Source: Sulfuriroseicoccus oceanibius
GTDB lineage: Bacteria; Verrucomicrobiota; Verrucomicrobiia; Verrucomicrobiales; SLCJ01
Reading direction: 5' to 3'
NCBI RefSeq assembly: GCF_010681825.2
Contig: NZ_CP066776.1
Location: 2,790,001-2,854,000, forward strand
DNA: 64,000 nucleotides
How positions within the stretch are numbered: position 1 is the stretch's first letter; each line of letters starts with the position of its first letter. The notes below the pieces were generated by a model. It worked only from the letters and a program-made list of their open reading frames with translations. It was not told where the DNA came from and did no database searches. Both the position numbers and the translations under genes were made by a program. Below are positions 53,037 through 63,400 of the stretch, piece by piece.

Positions 53037-53552
53037 ATGATCAAGTTTTTCACCCGCATCTCTTTGCTGATCCTCACCGCCTTTGCGGTCACCTCCTGCG
53101 GCTACCGAGTGGGCGACATCAAGCCGGCTCAACTCGAAGGCGTCGAATCTATTGCCATCCCACTGGTTAAAAACGACACCCTCCAACCTCGTACCGCTCA
53201 AATCGTTACGGGTGCGCTGATCAGCCAAATGGAGCAGGACGGCACCTACAGCATCGCTCAAAGCGAAACCGCCGACGCCGTGCTCAACGGCCGAGTGAAG
53301 AGCATCGAACGCCGCCAACTACGCTCCGCTCGCGACAACCAGTTGCGCTCACGGGAACTCGAACTGCGCATTGAGTTCGAATACGAACTGGTGGAAAAAG
53401 CCACCGGAGACATCCTCAGCCGCGGCACGTTCTTCTCCAGCACCAACGTCTTCGTCTCGGCGAACTACCAGACGGCAGAACGCCAAGCTCTGCCGGAGGC
53501 CGCACGCCAACTGGCAATCGACCTGACCACCCGCTTGACCGAAGGATACTAA
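53037..53552 (+). CDS. lptE: LptE-like LPS-assembly lipoprotein
   Basis: 171 residues. The N-terminal ISLLILTAFAVTSCGYRVG is a lipoprotein signal with Cys at about 21, and CGYR is the start seen in LptE. The mature domain has KPAQLEGVESIAIPLVKNDT, QIVTGALISQMEQDGTYSIA and NGRVKSIERRQL, a two-layer alpha/beta fold typical of LptE. LptE plugs the LptD barrel and guides LPS to the outer leaflet, so the organism should carry LPS-type lipids. Confidence 0.82.
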   Translation: MIKFFTRISLLILTAFAVTSCGYRVGDIKPAQLEGVESIAIPLVKNDTLQPRTAQIVTGALISQMEQDGTYSIAQSETADAVLNGRVKSIERRQLRSARDNQLRSRELELRIEFEYELVEKATGDILSRGTFFSSTNVFVSANYQTAERQALPEAARQLAIDLTTRLTEGY

Positions 53553-53582
53553 CTCAGCCAAGCCTCTCTCACTCTCCCAACC

Positions 53583-53630
53583 ATGCGACCGTAACGTGAC
53601 GCTCAACTGTCACTGCGGTCGCATTTTTTG
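53583..53630 (+). terminator. Rho-independent terminator of lptE
   Basis: ATGCGACCG (53583-53591) and CGGTCGCAT (53615-53623), with an inner GTGAC/GTCAC pairing, followed by TTTTTTG. It directly precedes rsmI. Confidence 0.88.
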
Positions 53631-53635
53631 TCTCC

Positions 53636-54370
53636 ATGAGCCATCAAGAATCATCCACCACTCCCCGCGTCGTCCTCGTCCCCACGCCCATTGGAAACCT
53701 GGGCGACATCACTCTGCGCGCGCTCGACGCCCTGAAAGAAGCCTCGGTCATCGCCTGCGAGGACACCCGCCGCGCGCGCATCCTGCTCAAGCACTTCGAA
53801 ATCGACAAACCCACGATCAGCCTCCACGAACACAATGAGGCGTCGCGCTCACAAGAGATCATCAAACGCGTCCAAGACGGACAGGTCGTCGCCGTCGTCA
53901 GTGACGCCGGCATGCCCGGCATCTCGGATCCAGGCCTGCGGCTGACCAATGCCTGCGCCGATGCGGGGGTTCCCGTCGAGGTTCTCCCCGGAGCGTGCGC
54001 GGTGCCTCTCGCTCTCGTCGGATCCGGCATGCCAACCGAGCAGTTTGTCTTCGATGGCTTCCTGCCACCGAAATCCGGACGCCGCCAAACCATGCTCACC
54101 GCCGCACTCGAACGCGAGTCCGCCACCTCGATCTTCTACGAGTCTCCGCACCGCCTCACCAAAACCCTGAAGGCACTCGCCGATCTCGACCCCGAGCGCT
54201 GGGTCTGCGTCGCCCGCGAACTGACCAAGAAGTTTGAAACCTATCACCAGGGCAACGCGAGCTCACTGCTGGAGCACTTCACCAAGCAGCCACCAAAAGG
54301 CGAAATCGTTTTACTCATCGCCCCCCAAAAACTGCCCAAGTTCTTGACCGACAGATCCCTAAGTGATTAG
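53636..54370 (+). CDS. rsmI: 16S rRNA (cytidine1402-2'-O)-methyltransferase (RsmI)
   Basis: 244 residues. The tetrapyrrole-methylase fold is clear: VVLVPTPIGNLGDITLRALD, IACEDTRRARILLKHFEI, VVSDAGMPGISDPGLRL, VLPGACAVPLALVGSGMPT, GFLPPKSGRRQ and FYESPHRLTKTLKAL. RsmI methylates the ribose of C1402 in 16S rRNA. The start at 53636 is only about six bases after the lptE terminator, so the promoter or leader must overlap it. The stop lies 34 bases before glgP. Confidence 0.94.
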   Translation: MSHQESSTTPRVVLVPTPIGNLGDITLRALDALKEASVIACEDTRRARILLKHFEIDKPTISLHEHNEASRSQEIIKRVQDGQVVAVVSDAGMPGISDPGLRLTNACADAGVPVEVLPGACAVPLALVGSGMPTEQFVFDGFLPPKSGRRQTMLTAALERESATSIFYESPHRLTKTLKALADLDPERWVCVARELTKKFETYHQGNASSLLEHFTKQPPKGEIVLLIAPQKLPKFLTDRSLSD

Positions 54371-54404
54371 TGATCAATCGGCAATTAGTTACCCCCAATC
54401 TATC

Positions 54405-56969
54405 ATGCATCCACATCTCACGTTCCATGTAACACCAAAATTACCGGAGCGGCTCGAACCGCTGCGCCAGATCGTGATGAACATCTGGTGGAGCTGGGAG
54501 CCGGAAGCCCGAGGTCTCTTCCGCGAGATCAATCCAGAACTCTGGCATAGGGTGAACCACTCACCCATCCGCATGCTCCAGCTCGCCTCACAGGACCGCT
54601 TGGTAGAACTTTCGAGGGACCCGGATTACCTCCACAGACTCGACACCACATTCCGCCGCTTCAAGACCTACCTCGATCGCCCGGACACCTACTTCAAGAA
54701 ACGCGCGGCCGACTCTCCGCTCAATGGCCCCATCGCCTACTTCTCGGCTGAGTTCGGCTTCCACGAGTCCATTCCAATTTATTCCGGTGGCCTCGGCATC
54801 CTTTCGGGCGACCACTGCAAGGCCGCCTCGGATCTCGACCTTCCATTCATCGGCGTCACCCTGCTCTACCGCCACGGCTACTTCAAACAGCAGATCAACT
54901 CCGACGGTTGGCAGGAAGCCCGCGAGCTCGACCAAAACTTTCACCAGCTCCCGGTCGAAGAAGTGACCATCAACGGCAAGCCGCTGATCATCCACGTTCC
55001 AATGATCCACCGCAACGTCGCGGTGAAAGTGTGGAAAATGGCCGTCGGCCGAGTCACCCTCTACTTGCTGGACACCGACGTGCCGGAAAACCCGCACGAG
55101 GATCGCGAGATTACCGCCCAGCTCTACGGAGGCAACAAGGAAACCCGCATCCAACAGGAGATCATCCTCGGCATGGGCGGAGTCCGCATGTTCGACGCGC
55201 TCAACATCGAGCCGGAAGTCTACCACATGAACGAAGGCCACTCCGCCTTCCTCAGCCTGGAGCGCATCCGCCGCCGCATGGCGTCACACAACCTCTCGTT
55301 CCGCGCCGCGCTTCAAGTCGTCGCCGCATCAAATGTCTTCACCACCCACACTCCGGTACCGGCGGGTAACGACGCGTTCTCACCAAACATGATGCGCCAT
55401 TACTTCGCAGGCTACTGCGCGGACTCCGGCATCTCATTTGATGACTTCTACACCTTCGGTCAGGCCACCGTGCACCCGGACCCTGACTTCTCGATGACCA
55501 TTCTCGCGCTGCGCACCAGCCGCCACGCCAATGGAGTGTCCGCTCTGCATGGCGAAGTCAGCCGTGAAATGTGGCAGAATGTCTGGGCAGGAGTTCCGAG
55601 CTCGGAGGTCCCGATTTCCTCGGTTACCAATGGTGTCCACACCAAGACCTGGCTCGCTCCCGAGTTTTCCCGACTCTTTACCAAATACCTGGGCGACGAC
55701 TGGGAAGACCATATCACCGACACCGAGTTCTGGGGCCGCGTCACCAACATCCCGGCCGAGAAACTGTGGTCGACCCACCAACACCTCAAATCACGGCTCG
55801 TCGACTTCGCCCGCGAACGCGTTCGCAAACAACGTAAACGTAACGGCGAGACCCCGGACGAATTGCGCAAGGTCTCGAAGATGCTCGATCGCGATATCCT
55901 TACCATCGGATTCGCCCGCCGCTTCGCCACCTACAAGCGCGCCACCCTCCTCTTCTCGGATGAGGAGCGCCTTTTCAAACTGCTCAACCACACGGAGCGC
56001 CCGGTTCAGTTCATCTTCGCCGGAAAAGCCCACCCTGCGGACGACGGCGGCAAGGCATTCATCCAAAAAGTCATCGAGTTCACCCGCAGAGAAGGCTTCT
56101 GCCACCGGATTGCGTTCATCGAAGACTACGACGCCTACATCGGCCGCCGCCTCTACCAAGGCGTCGACCTCTGGCTCAACAACCCACTGCGTCCACTGGA
56201 AGCATCGGGCACCTCCGGCATGAAACTTCCCCCCAACGGCGGCATCAACCTCTCGGTGCTCGATGGTTGGTGGTGCGAGGCCTACAACAAAAAGAACGGC
56301 TGGGCCATCGGCGAGGAAATCACGGACGGGGATCCCACCTTCCAAAACCACGTCGATGCCGCGTCGCTCTACCATCTGCTCGAAAGTCAGATCGTCCCGC
56401 TCTACTACACCAAGCCAGACGGCAATCTGCCGCTCGCGTGGATCCAGGTCATGCAGGAGTCGATGAAAACCGTCACTCCGATGTACAATACGGAGCGCAT
56501 GGTCACCGAGTACAACGAGCGCTTCTACGAAAGAGCAGCCAAAGCCCGCTCGATCTTCACACCAAATGACTGCGCAGCGGCTGCCGCCCTCGCCGACTGG
56601 AAGAACGAGATCCGCCGCAACTGGGAGCAAATCCGCATCGACCACGTCGACGTCGCGGTCACTGATCCACTCGACGTTCCAGTCGGAGATCCCGTCACGG
56701 TCGAGGCACGCGTCCACTTCGGCGAGGTCAACCCGGACCACGTAAGCGTCGAGGCCTATTACGGCGAAAGCGACGAGCACAACATCATCTCCCCTACCAT
56801 CCAGCCACTTGAGCGCGTGGAGGGACCAGACCAAACAGGATGCCTCACCTACCGCGGTCAGATCATCCCGTCGGATTCGGGTGCCTTCGGCTTGTCGGTG
56901 CGCGTCGTTCCGACGTCGCCACATCTCGTGCAAGCCCACGAGCTGCGCCGCATCACCTGGTCGCACTGA
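54405..56969 (+). CDS. glgP: Alpha-glucan phosphorylase (GlgP family, short type)
   Basis: 854 residues from the ATG at 54405. It has the N-terminal DUF3417-type region (RQIVMNIWWSWEPEARGLFR, ELWHRVNHSPIRMLQLA), the glucan-binding FSAEFGFHESIPIYSGGLGI, HMNEGHSAF, and the PLP-site EASGTSGMKLPPNGGIN with FARRFATYKRATLLF before it. It releases glucose-1-phosphate from storage alpha-glucan. The C-terminal 110 residues (VAVTDPLDVPVGDPVTVEAR) resemble the extra beta domain of this phosphorylase type. It is followed by a strong terminator. Confidence 0.95.
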   Translation: MHPHLTFHVTPKLPERLEPLRQIVMNIWWSWEPEARGLFREINPELWHRVNHSPIRMLQLASQDRLVELSRDPDYLHRLDTTFRRFKTYLDRPDTYFKKRAADSPLNGPIAYFSAEFGFHESIPIYSGGLGILSGDHCKAASDLDLPFIGVTLLYRHGYFKQQINSDGWQEARELDQNFHQLPVEEVTINGKPLIIHVPMIHRNVAVKVWKMAVGRVTLYLLDTDVPENPHEDREITAQLYGGNKETRIQQEIILGMGGVRMFDALNIEPEVYHMNEGHSAFLSLERIRRRMASHNLSFRAALQVVAASNVFTTHTPVPAGNDAFSPNMMRHYFAGYCADSGISFDDFYTFGQATVHPDPDFSMTILALRTSRHANGVSALHGEVSREMWQNVWAGVPSSEVPISSVTNGVHTKTWLAPEFSRLFTKYLGDDWEDHITDTEFWGRVTNIPAEKLWSTHQHLKSRLVDFARERVRKQRKRNGETPDELRKVSKMLDRDILTIGFARRFATYKRATLLFSDEERLFKLLNHTERPVQFIFAGKAHPADDGGKAFIQKVIEFTRREGFCHRIAFIEDYDAYIGRRLYQGVDLWLNNPLRPLEASGTSGMKLPPNGGINLSVLDGWWCEAYNKKNGWAIGEEITDGDPTFQNHVDAASLYHLLESQIVPLYYTKPDGNLPLAWIQVMQESMKTVTPMYNTERMVTEYNERFYERAAKARSIFTPNDCAAAAALADWKNEIRRNWEQIRIDHVDVAVTDPLDVPVGDPVTVEARVHFGEVNPDHVSVEAYYGESDEHNIISPTIQPLERVEGPDQTGCLTYRGQIIPSDSGAFGLSVRVVPTSPHLVQAHELRRITWSH

Positions 56970-56995
56970 GATACCAGGTGGATTCCCTGATTCCC

Positions 56996-57033
56996 ATCCC
57001 CTCTCTCTGATCCTGGAGAGAGGGGATTTTTTG
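56996..57033 (+). terminator. Rho-independent terminator of glgP
   Basis: ATCCCCTCTCTC and GAGAGAGGGGAT (57016-57027) form a 12-bp stem followed by a T-tract (TTTTTT). Confidence 0.88.
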
Positions 57034-57095
57034 GTTCGCCATCTGGGCCACCAGCTCTACCTTGTGGCCGCGATCAATCCTACCGGACCCTCTTC

Positions 57096-58055
57096 ATGCT
57101 CTCCTTTTCTACCTGCTGGAATAGTTCAAAACACCACGACGGAGCCAAATTGCTCCAGGAAATCACCGGTCTCGGGTTCGATACCGTCGAGCTTTCCCAC
57201 GGCATGACCGTCAGCCTGCTTCCAGGCATTCAGGAGACCTTCGACAAAGGACAAATCAAAGTCAGCGGACTACACAACTTCTTCCCCTCACCGGTCGAAG
57301 TCATGGTCGACGCTCCGGACTGCTACGAGTTCACCTCCCACCGCCCGGCCGAGCGCGACCGCGCATTCAAACTGACGCTGCGCACGATCGAAACCGCCGC
57401 CTACTTCGGTGCCAAATACCTCGTGCTCCACATGGGCAGCACCCCACTGCGCGGACTCACCAAGGAGCTCGAGACCATGGTCAAATCCGGCAGCCTGAAC
57501 TCACGCAAGTACGTCCAGAAGAAGCTCGACTTCATCCGAAAACGCGAAGCCGCGTCGCCTGCGTCCATGAAGCGCATCATCCAGGTGCTGGAGAAACTCA
57601 TCGAGCCCGCCAAGGAAGCCGGCATCGTTCTCGCCGTGGAATCCCGCAGTCACTTCGAACAAGTCCCGACCGAGCGCGAAATGGTCGACCTGATGAAGCA
57701 TTTCGAAGATTGCCCGCAGGTCGGCTATTGGCACGACTTCGGCCACGTCCAACGCAAGCATAACCTCGACCTGATCGACCACCAACAGTGGCTCGAAAAA
57801 ATGCTTCCCTATCTGGTCGGCTGCCACGTCCATGACGTCGAGTACCCCGCCAAAGATCACCGCGTTCCATTCACCGGCCACATGGACAACTTCCTCGAGT
57901 TGATGAAAATGGTGCCCGCCGAAAAGCCCATGGTTTGGGAACTTTCCCCAGGCCGCCGCCCGGTCCACATCCGCCGCGCCCTCGCCCGCTGGGCCGAAGA
58001 ACTTCCAGAAACCTTCGCCGGCCAAAACATCACACTGCCGGAAACCGCGGATTAG
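57096..58055 (+). CDS. Sugar phosphate isomerase/epimerase-like TIM-barrel protein
   Basis: 319 residues of the xylose-isomerase-like AP-endonuclease-2 superfamily. Strand 1 is LSFSTCWNSS, strand 2 FDTVELSHG, then KVSGLHNFFPSP, AKYLVLHMGS, GIVLAVESRSHFEQ, VGYWHDFGHV and VGCHVHDVEYPAKDHRVPFT. Glu and His residues in AVESRSH, WHDFGH and CHVHD would bind a divalent metal. The substrate is unknown; these enzymes act on myo-inositol derivatives, tagatose or hydroxypyruvate. It follows the glgP terminator and ends 10 bases before the convergent pbpC gene. Confidence 0.85.
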   Translation: MLSFSTCWNSSKHHDGAKLLQEITGLGFDTVELSHGMTVSLLPGIQETFDKGQIKVSGLHNFFPSPVEVMVDAPDCYEFTSHRPAERDRAFKLTLRTIETAAYFGAKYLVLHMGSTPLRGLTKELETMVKSGSLNSRKYVQKKLDFIRKREAASPASMKRIIQVLEKLIEPAKEAGIVLAVESRSHFEQVPTEREMVDLMKHFEDCPQVGYWHDFGHVQRKHNLDLIDHQQWLEKMLPYLVGCHVHDVEYPAKDHRVPFTGHMDNFLELMKMVPAEKPMVWELSPGRRPVHIRRALARWAEELPETFAGQNITLPETAD

Positions 58056-58065
58056 TAGCAGCCCG

Positions 58066-60426
58066 CTACTCCACCACCTCGACAGAAAATACCGTGGAGG
58101 CGGAGCGACCCCGGTCGTCTATGGCGTGGACACTCCACTCGCCGGCATGCGCCTGCCACAGCATCGGCTCACCCACTGGACTCGAGCCGATAAACGATCC
58201 TCCGACAAACCAGTACACGGTGGAGCTGTCGGGTGCCGCATCCACTCGCAACGGGATCCGCGAACGCTCCGGATCCGACAACCGCAGCGTGTAAACGTAC
58301 GCCGGCTGGGGCGACAAGATCACCGGAGAAGCAGCGCTGTCGGCCGTCGCCATTGCCGCTGCGGACGGCTCAAACGGCGGTGGCGTCCGGCGCGGCAATC
58401 CAGCCGCCCGAAACAGGCCCAACAAGTCAGCGGGCCAGAACTCATACACTTCCCGAGCCAGCTCACGCTTGCCGTCGTCGTAAGCCACACGCAAGCCGCT
58501 CTCCAAGTCGATCAAGACCTCCCGATGCACGCCGCATGGCGCAATCGATGACACCCCAGGGATGAACCATTCGTCCTGGTGACTCGGACAATGCGGGGTC
58601 GGCAGCTGCCCGGAAACCGCGCACATCGGGATCCTCTTCACCCCCTCGGGCACTGGATCGGACGCCGCCGGCAAGTTCAACCTCGCCAGCGCATCGAACA
58701 TCAACGGGGCGGACGACTCACGCGCCACAAACGCTGGGTTGCCGGAACCATCGAAGTTACCAATCCACACTATCAGCACATAGTCCCCGAAAATTCCGGC
58801 CGACCATGCATCACGGAATCCATGGGACGTGCCTGTCTTCCAGCGCACCTCCGGGTTGTCCGCCAACACATCGTAGTCCCGCGCCTTGAGCATCTGCCGG
58901 GTGAGAAAGCCGGCTTGGGGCGACCACATCACCACCTCATCATTGCCGCTACTGCTAGCACCGTCCTGCTGGAGAACCAACGCCCGTGCCACACCATCGG
59001 TCGCCAGCATTGCGTAGAGCGCCCCCAGTTCCTCCATTGTGACCTCGCCTCCACCGAGCGGCAGCGACAGCCCGTAATGTTCGGCATCCTCCGGCAGCGC
59101 GACTCCCGCCCGACGCAGAAAATGATAGAAGGTTTCCTCCCCCAACTGCGCCGCCAAACTTACCGCCGGTATGTTACGACTGTGATACAGCGCGTCCGCT
59201 GCAGCCACCGGACCGACAAACCCACGGTCGAAGTTCTCCGGGTTGTACTCACCAAAACTCCGCCGGGCGTCCCTCAACAACGTCGCCGGATGAATCAACC
59301 CACGCTCCACCGCCAGCCCATACACAAACGGCTTCAACGCCGATCCCGGTGAACGCCGCGCCATCACGCCATCGACCTGACCCGCAATCCCATCATTGCC
59401 AAAATCCGCCGACCCCACATACGCCCTGACTTCGCGGCTTGGAGCATGCACCAACAACGCACACGCATTCGTGATGCCGACATCGCGGTGCCGCTCGATA
59501 TAACCATTAATCGCCGCCTCCAACGTGCGCTGAAAGTTCACATCCACCGTGGAGCGCACCCTGCCGCAGCGCCCCGATAACAAACGCCGCGCCAAATGCG
59601 GGACCTCGCGCACCACACCGCCCGACGGCCGCAACACATAATGCTCGTCCAATGGGTCGACACGCCGACCGTCCTCCGCAGCCAACCGCTGCCGCAGCCG
59701 ATACTGCGCCGCCGCCAACTGTTCGTTGTCTCGCAACGCACTCGGACACCGTCGCGACGGGCTCTGCGGGATCACGGACAACGCCACCGCATCGCGCTCG
59801 TTCAGCTCCCCAGGATCCACACCACACCAGATCAACGAGGCAGCTGCCACGCCTTCCACATTCCCTCCATAAGGAGCCAGATTGAAATACGCTTCAAGGA
59901 TTTCGTCTTTGCTGTGATGCCGCTCCATCTGCAATGCCCGCACCATCTGATGCAATTTACCGCTAACCGAAGTGGTCTCGATTCCATAACGCATGCGGGC
60001 CAGCTGCATCGTGACGGTCGACCCTCCGCCCAACCGCTGACCGCTGATCACTCCCCACGTCGCCCGCATGAGCGACACCGGGTTCACTCCGGGATGATCG
60101 CGAAATTGCCTGTCCTCGTGGAACAACGTCGCCTCCACCAATTCTTCACTGATCTCCTCCACCCCACAACGCACGCGATATCGACCATCAGCCGCCAGAG
60201 CAATATGGATCACCTCTCCATTGCGGTCTTCCAGCACAGGCGAAAACGTCAGCCCCTGCGGATAAAGCGTATCCTCAGGCAACAGCCAATACCCGACGGC
60301 AGAAGCAATCAGGACGATCACACTGAGCCCCCCGATACGTTTCAACCAGCGACGCACCCACCCACGCCGGCACCTGGCGGAACCGGTTCTGGCATCGGGG
60401 GAAGCGGATGATCGACGTTGGGGCAT
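58066..60426 (-). CDS. pbpC: Penicillin-binding protein 1C (PbpC), bifunctional
   Basis: 786 residues. The N-terminal membrane anchor is GLSVIVLIASAVGYWLL. The glycosyltransferase-51 domain has FHEDRQFRDHPGVN and LGGGSTVTMQLARMR. The transpeptidase domain has the SxxK-type SPGSALKPFVYG, SRN in YHSRNIPAVS and KTGTSHGFRDAWS. The C-terminal BiPBP_C-like domain ends in STVYWFVGGSFIGSS. PbpC polymerises glycan chains in the periplasm. In many bacteria it is paired with an alpha-2-macroglobulin gene, as here (17 bases upstream in the transcription direction). Confidence 0.95.
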   Translation of the reverse strand: MPQRRSSASPDARTGSARCRRGWVRRWLKRIGGLSVIVLIASAVGYWLLPEDTLYPQGLTFSPVLEDRNGEVIHIALAADGRYRVRCGVEEISEELVEATLFHEDRQFRDHPGVNPVSLMRATWGVISGQRLGGGSTVTMQLARMRYGIETTSVSGKLHQMVRALQMERHHSKDEILEAYFNLAPYGGNVEGVAAASLIWCGVDPGELNERDAVALSVIPQSPSRRCPSALRDNEQLAAAQYRLRQRLAAEDGRRVDPLDEHYVLRPSGGVVREVPHLARRLLSGRCGRVRSTVDVNFQRTLEAAINGYIERHRDVGITNACALLVHAPSREVRAYVGSADFGNDGIAGQVDGVMARRSPGSALKPFVYGLAVERGLIHPATLLRDARRSFGEYNPENFDRGFVGPVAAADALYHSRNIPAVSLAAQLGEETFYHFLRRAGVALPEDAEHYGLSLPLGGGEVTMEELGALYAMLATDGVARALVLQQDGASSSGNDEVVMWSPQAGFLTRQMLKARDYDVLADNPEVRWKTGTSHGFRDAWSAGIFGDYVLIVWIGNFDGSGNPAFVARESSAPLMFDALARLNLPAASDPVPEGVKRIPMCAVSGQLPTPHCPSHQDEWFIPGVSSIAPCGVHREVLIDLESGLRVAYDDGKRELAREVYEFWPADLLGLFRAAGLPRRTPPPFEPSAAAMATADSAASPVILSPQPAYVYTLRLSDPERSRIPLRVDAAPDSSTVYWFVGGSFIGSSPVGEPMLWQAHAGEWSVHAIDDRGRSASTVFSVEVVE

Positions 60427-60443
60427 CGCTGAATTGACTGGGA

Positions 60444-63400
60444 TTATTCCTCTTCCGCCGGCAGCACTTCGATCGTGCCTCCACCGCTGCGTCCCTTGAT
60501 CCCGGGATCGTACATGCTTTCAGCAAAGATCGGAGGTATCACGAACGTGCCGGCCGCCACCGGTTTGATCCGATAGCTGAACGTACGCAGGTCGCCCTTG
60601 CCGAGCCCGAGGAAGAACACATTTCGGTCTTCCCGTACGTCCACAAAATCCGCTCCTGGAACCGTTCCCGCCCCGGGCTTCAATGCATTGGCTTCCACCT
60701 CGAATCCGCCAGGCAGCAGGTCCAGTACGGCCAGATAATCGAGCACACGCGGCGAGATGTTACGCACCGCGATCCGAACCGTCACCGGATCCCCCACACG
60801 CAACTGGGTGACCGGGTTACCATCGGCATCGACCAACTCACGCGCCACCTCAAGCCCATCCCGCACCACCGCGTCGGGAACACCTATGTCGAATCCGGCT
60901 TCGATCACCTGATAGAACGCACCCAGCTTTGATTCTCCCTTGTCCAACTCGAACCGCACCTGTGAACTCGTCGGGTCAAACGAAGCCACGCTGTAGCCTG
61001 GAGCCATTGGCACCAGGGCGTTGAGTTCGCCGCCTGAGGTTTTCTCAAGGATTGCCGTCATCGCGCCCGATTCTCCCGCAACCGCGGAGTACGCCTCCAA
61101 CGCCTGAATCAGTGCCGACGAGCGCAATGTATTGATCCGCCCCTCCTCGATCGGTTTGACGATCGGCTTCAAGTCGTCGTAGCCGAAGCGCTTGGCGACC
61201 TCAGGGAAATGGCGACATATCAAAGCGAACCCGAGCGCCTTCCGTGCCTCGTCATCGTGGTAGTAATCCAATCGGTACGCAGGGTCCACCGGCTTCTCCT
61301 TTGCCAGCCCTTCGGAGTAGCGGCGCATCAAGCGCACTGCCTCGTCATCTTGTTTGAGCAGCTTGTAGCTGGCGGCCACATACATCGCCGTCAGATCCTC
61401 TTCCCACAGCCCGGTGAAGTGCTGCTCCAAGGTGTCTCTCAAGTTGACCAAGCGATTCGCCGAGGAGCGATGCATCCCTCGGATCAGATAATAGATCGCG
61501 GCAGACTGGTTCATCGCCTGATCCATGTTGTCGGGTGCCACGGCAGCGATCTCGCGCATCCGGCTGCACATCAAATCCCACATCCGCGACGGCACCGGAT
61601 ATCCGCGCTCTTTCGCATTGACCAAAAACGACATGACATACACCGAGAGGAAGTCATCGGCTGCAGCTCCAGTGCCCCGGCTCGTCCAATAACCAAACGC
61701 TCCATTGCTGTGTTGCCGCACAGACAACATCGACAGCGTTCCCTGCACGGCTTCCACTGTCTTCGCCCGATCAAATCCAAACTCCGGATAATCCGCCAGC
61801 AACAGGCGCCCGAATGCCCGACTCGTGATCTGCTCGCTGCACCCGTGCGGGTACACGTTGAGATAGGACTCCAAACCACGCGCCAACCCCAACGGCAGCG
61901 GCGAAGCGCTAGCTTCCGTCTTGCGGAACTGCGGGAACAACTCACGCTCGACATCCACATCATGACTCCCAAGACGGAAATACCCGCTCTGAATATGCGT
62001 CATAAACGGTGAGGCCGGCCGAACACTCAAGGTAGCGCCACGGGTCATCTCCTCACCAGAGGCACTGGCTGCAAACCGCAACTCGGCACCACCCAGGTTC
62101 TCAAGCGCCTTCATCCTGAATCGCGCGGTTCCTTCCTCCCCCTGCTTGAGCACCAGTGGCTCATCAGGACCGGAAACCAACTCAAGCCGCTCATCGGCTT
62201 GAAGCGTAACCGCGATTTCGTCCTCACCCTCATGCTCCAGATTGTTCGCCACGGTAACACTAGCGGTGAACTCGTCGCCCGGTGCCACGAACAACGGCAC
62301 ATTAGGCGTCAGAACCATGGGCCCTCTCACCAAAACGCCATCCTCGTTCTGCCCCAACGCAGAGTCACATACCATCACCGCCATCACATTGAGCTTCCCG
62401 GAAAAATAGTCCGGCACCTGATAGCTGACTTCACGCCGCTCTGGCCCCGCATCGACAATCCCCGACCAGAACACCACCGGCGCTTCGCGTCGACGCTTGA
62501 ACGGGTTCAGGTGAATCTTGGGCGGAGCCCCACCGCCACCAAAGGCTTTGCTATTCCGGATCAACGAAAACTCAGGAAGGATCAAATCCAGCAACTGATA
62601 GGTTCTCACCTCAAGCGCGCGCTTGGCCATCAACTGCGTCAACGGCCGCGGCATCTCATAATCGGTGATCTGATGAATGCCCGCATCCACAGCATAGAGA
62701 ATAACCCTGCCCTGGCGCTCAGCCGTGTACCCAATCTTCAACTCAGCCCCCGGCTTCACCACCTCGGGAACATCCAGTTCCACACCAACCCGCCGCTGAT
62801 CCAGATTCACCTCGATCGGATGCACCGCATAACTCAACGGACTCATGAACACCTCAGGCGAATCCAACGCACGGACAAAGTTCACCGATACATAAGCCGT
62901 TCCCACCACTCCCTCAGGAACCGTGATCGTCTCCACCGCCGACGTCGTGTCCATCCGGAACCACTTGAACGCCAGAACACCCTCCCGCTCGATCGTGATC
63001 AATCCCGAACCAGCATACGGCGCGCGGATCGACAGTTCGAGCTCATCACCCGAATTACACTCCTTGTCAGCCAGCTTCACATCGAGCTCGGCATCCCGTT
63101 CTAAACTCCGCCCGGATTCCCCCTTACCCGCAACCGAGTACGGACAAACCAGTAGAACGTTCCCATCCACATCGAGCAACTCGAGCCGCATCTCACCCAC
63201 CTGATCAGTCGGCAACTCGAACGCATGCCCACCTGCCTCAAGATGCATCATCCCATCGGCAATGATCTTGTCCCGCTTGGTCGAGACATAAGCGTAGCTA
63301 CCATTGCGCTGCTTGGTTAGCACCGAAGCAAACCGCGTCTCAACCACACGCCAAGCCAAGTCGTGCAACGCAACCGGAGCCAGACTCTGGTCCACCGCCT

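Noticed and set aside
53596-53838. 80-residue frame beginning in the lptE terminator
   Set aside because: It overlaps rsmI in a different frame and begins inside the hairpin; no protein-like features.
55791-56966. 391-residue minus-strand open frame opposite glgP
   Set aside because: Shadow of the phosphorylase gene, whose catalytic motifs are intact on the plus strand.
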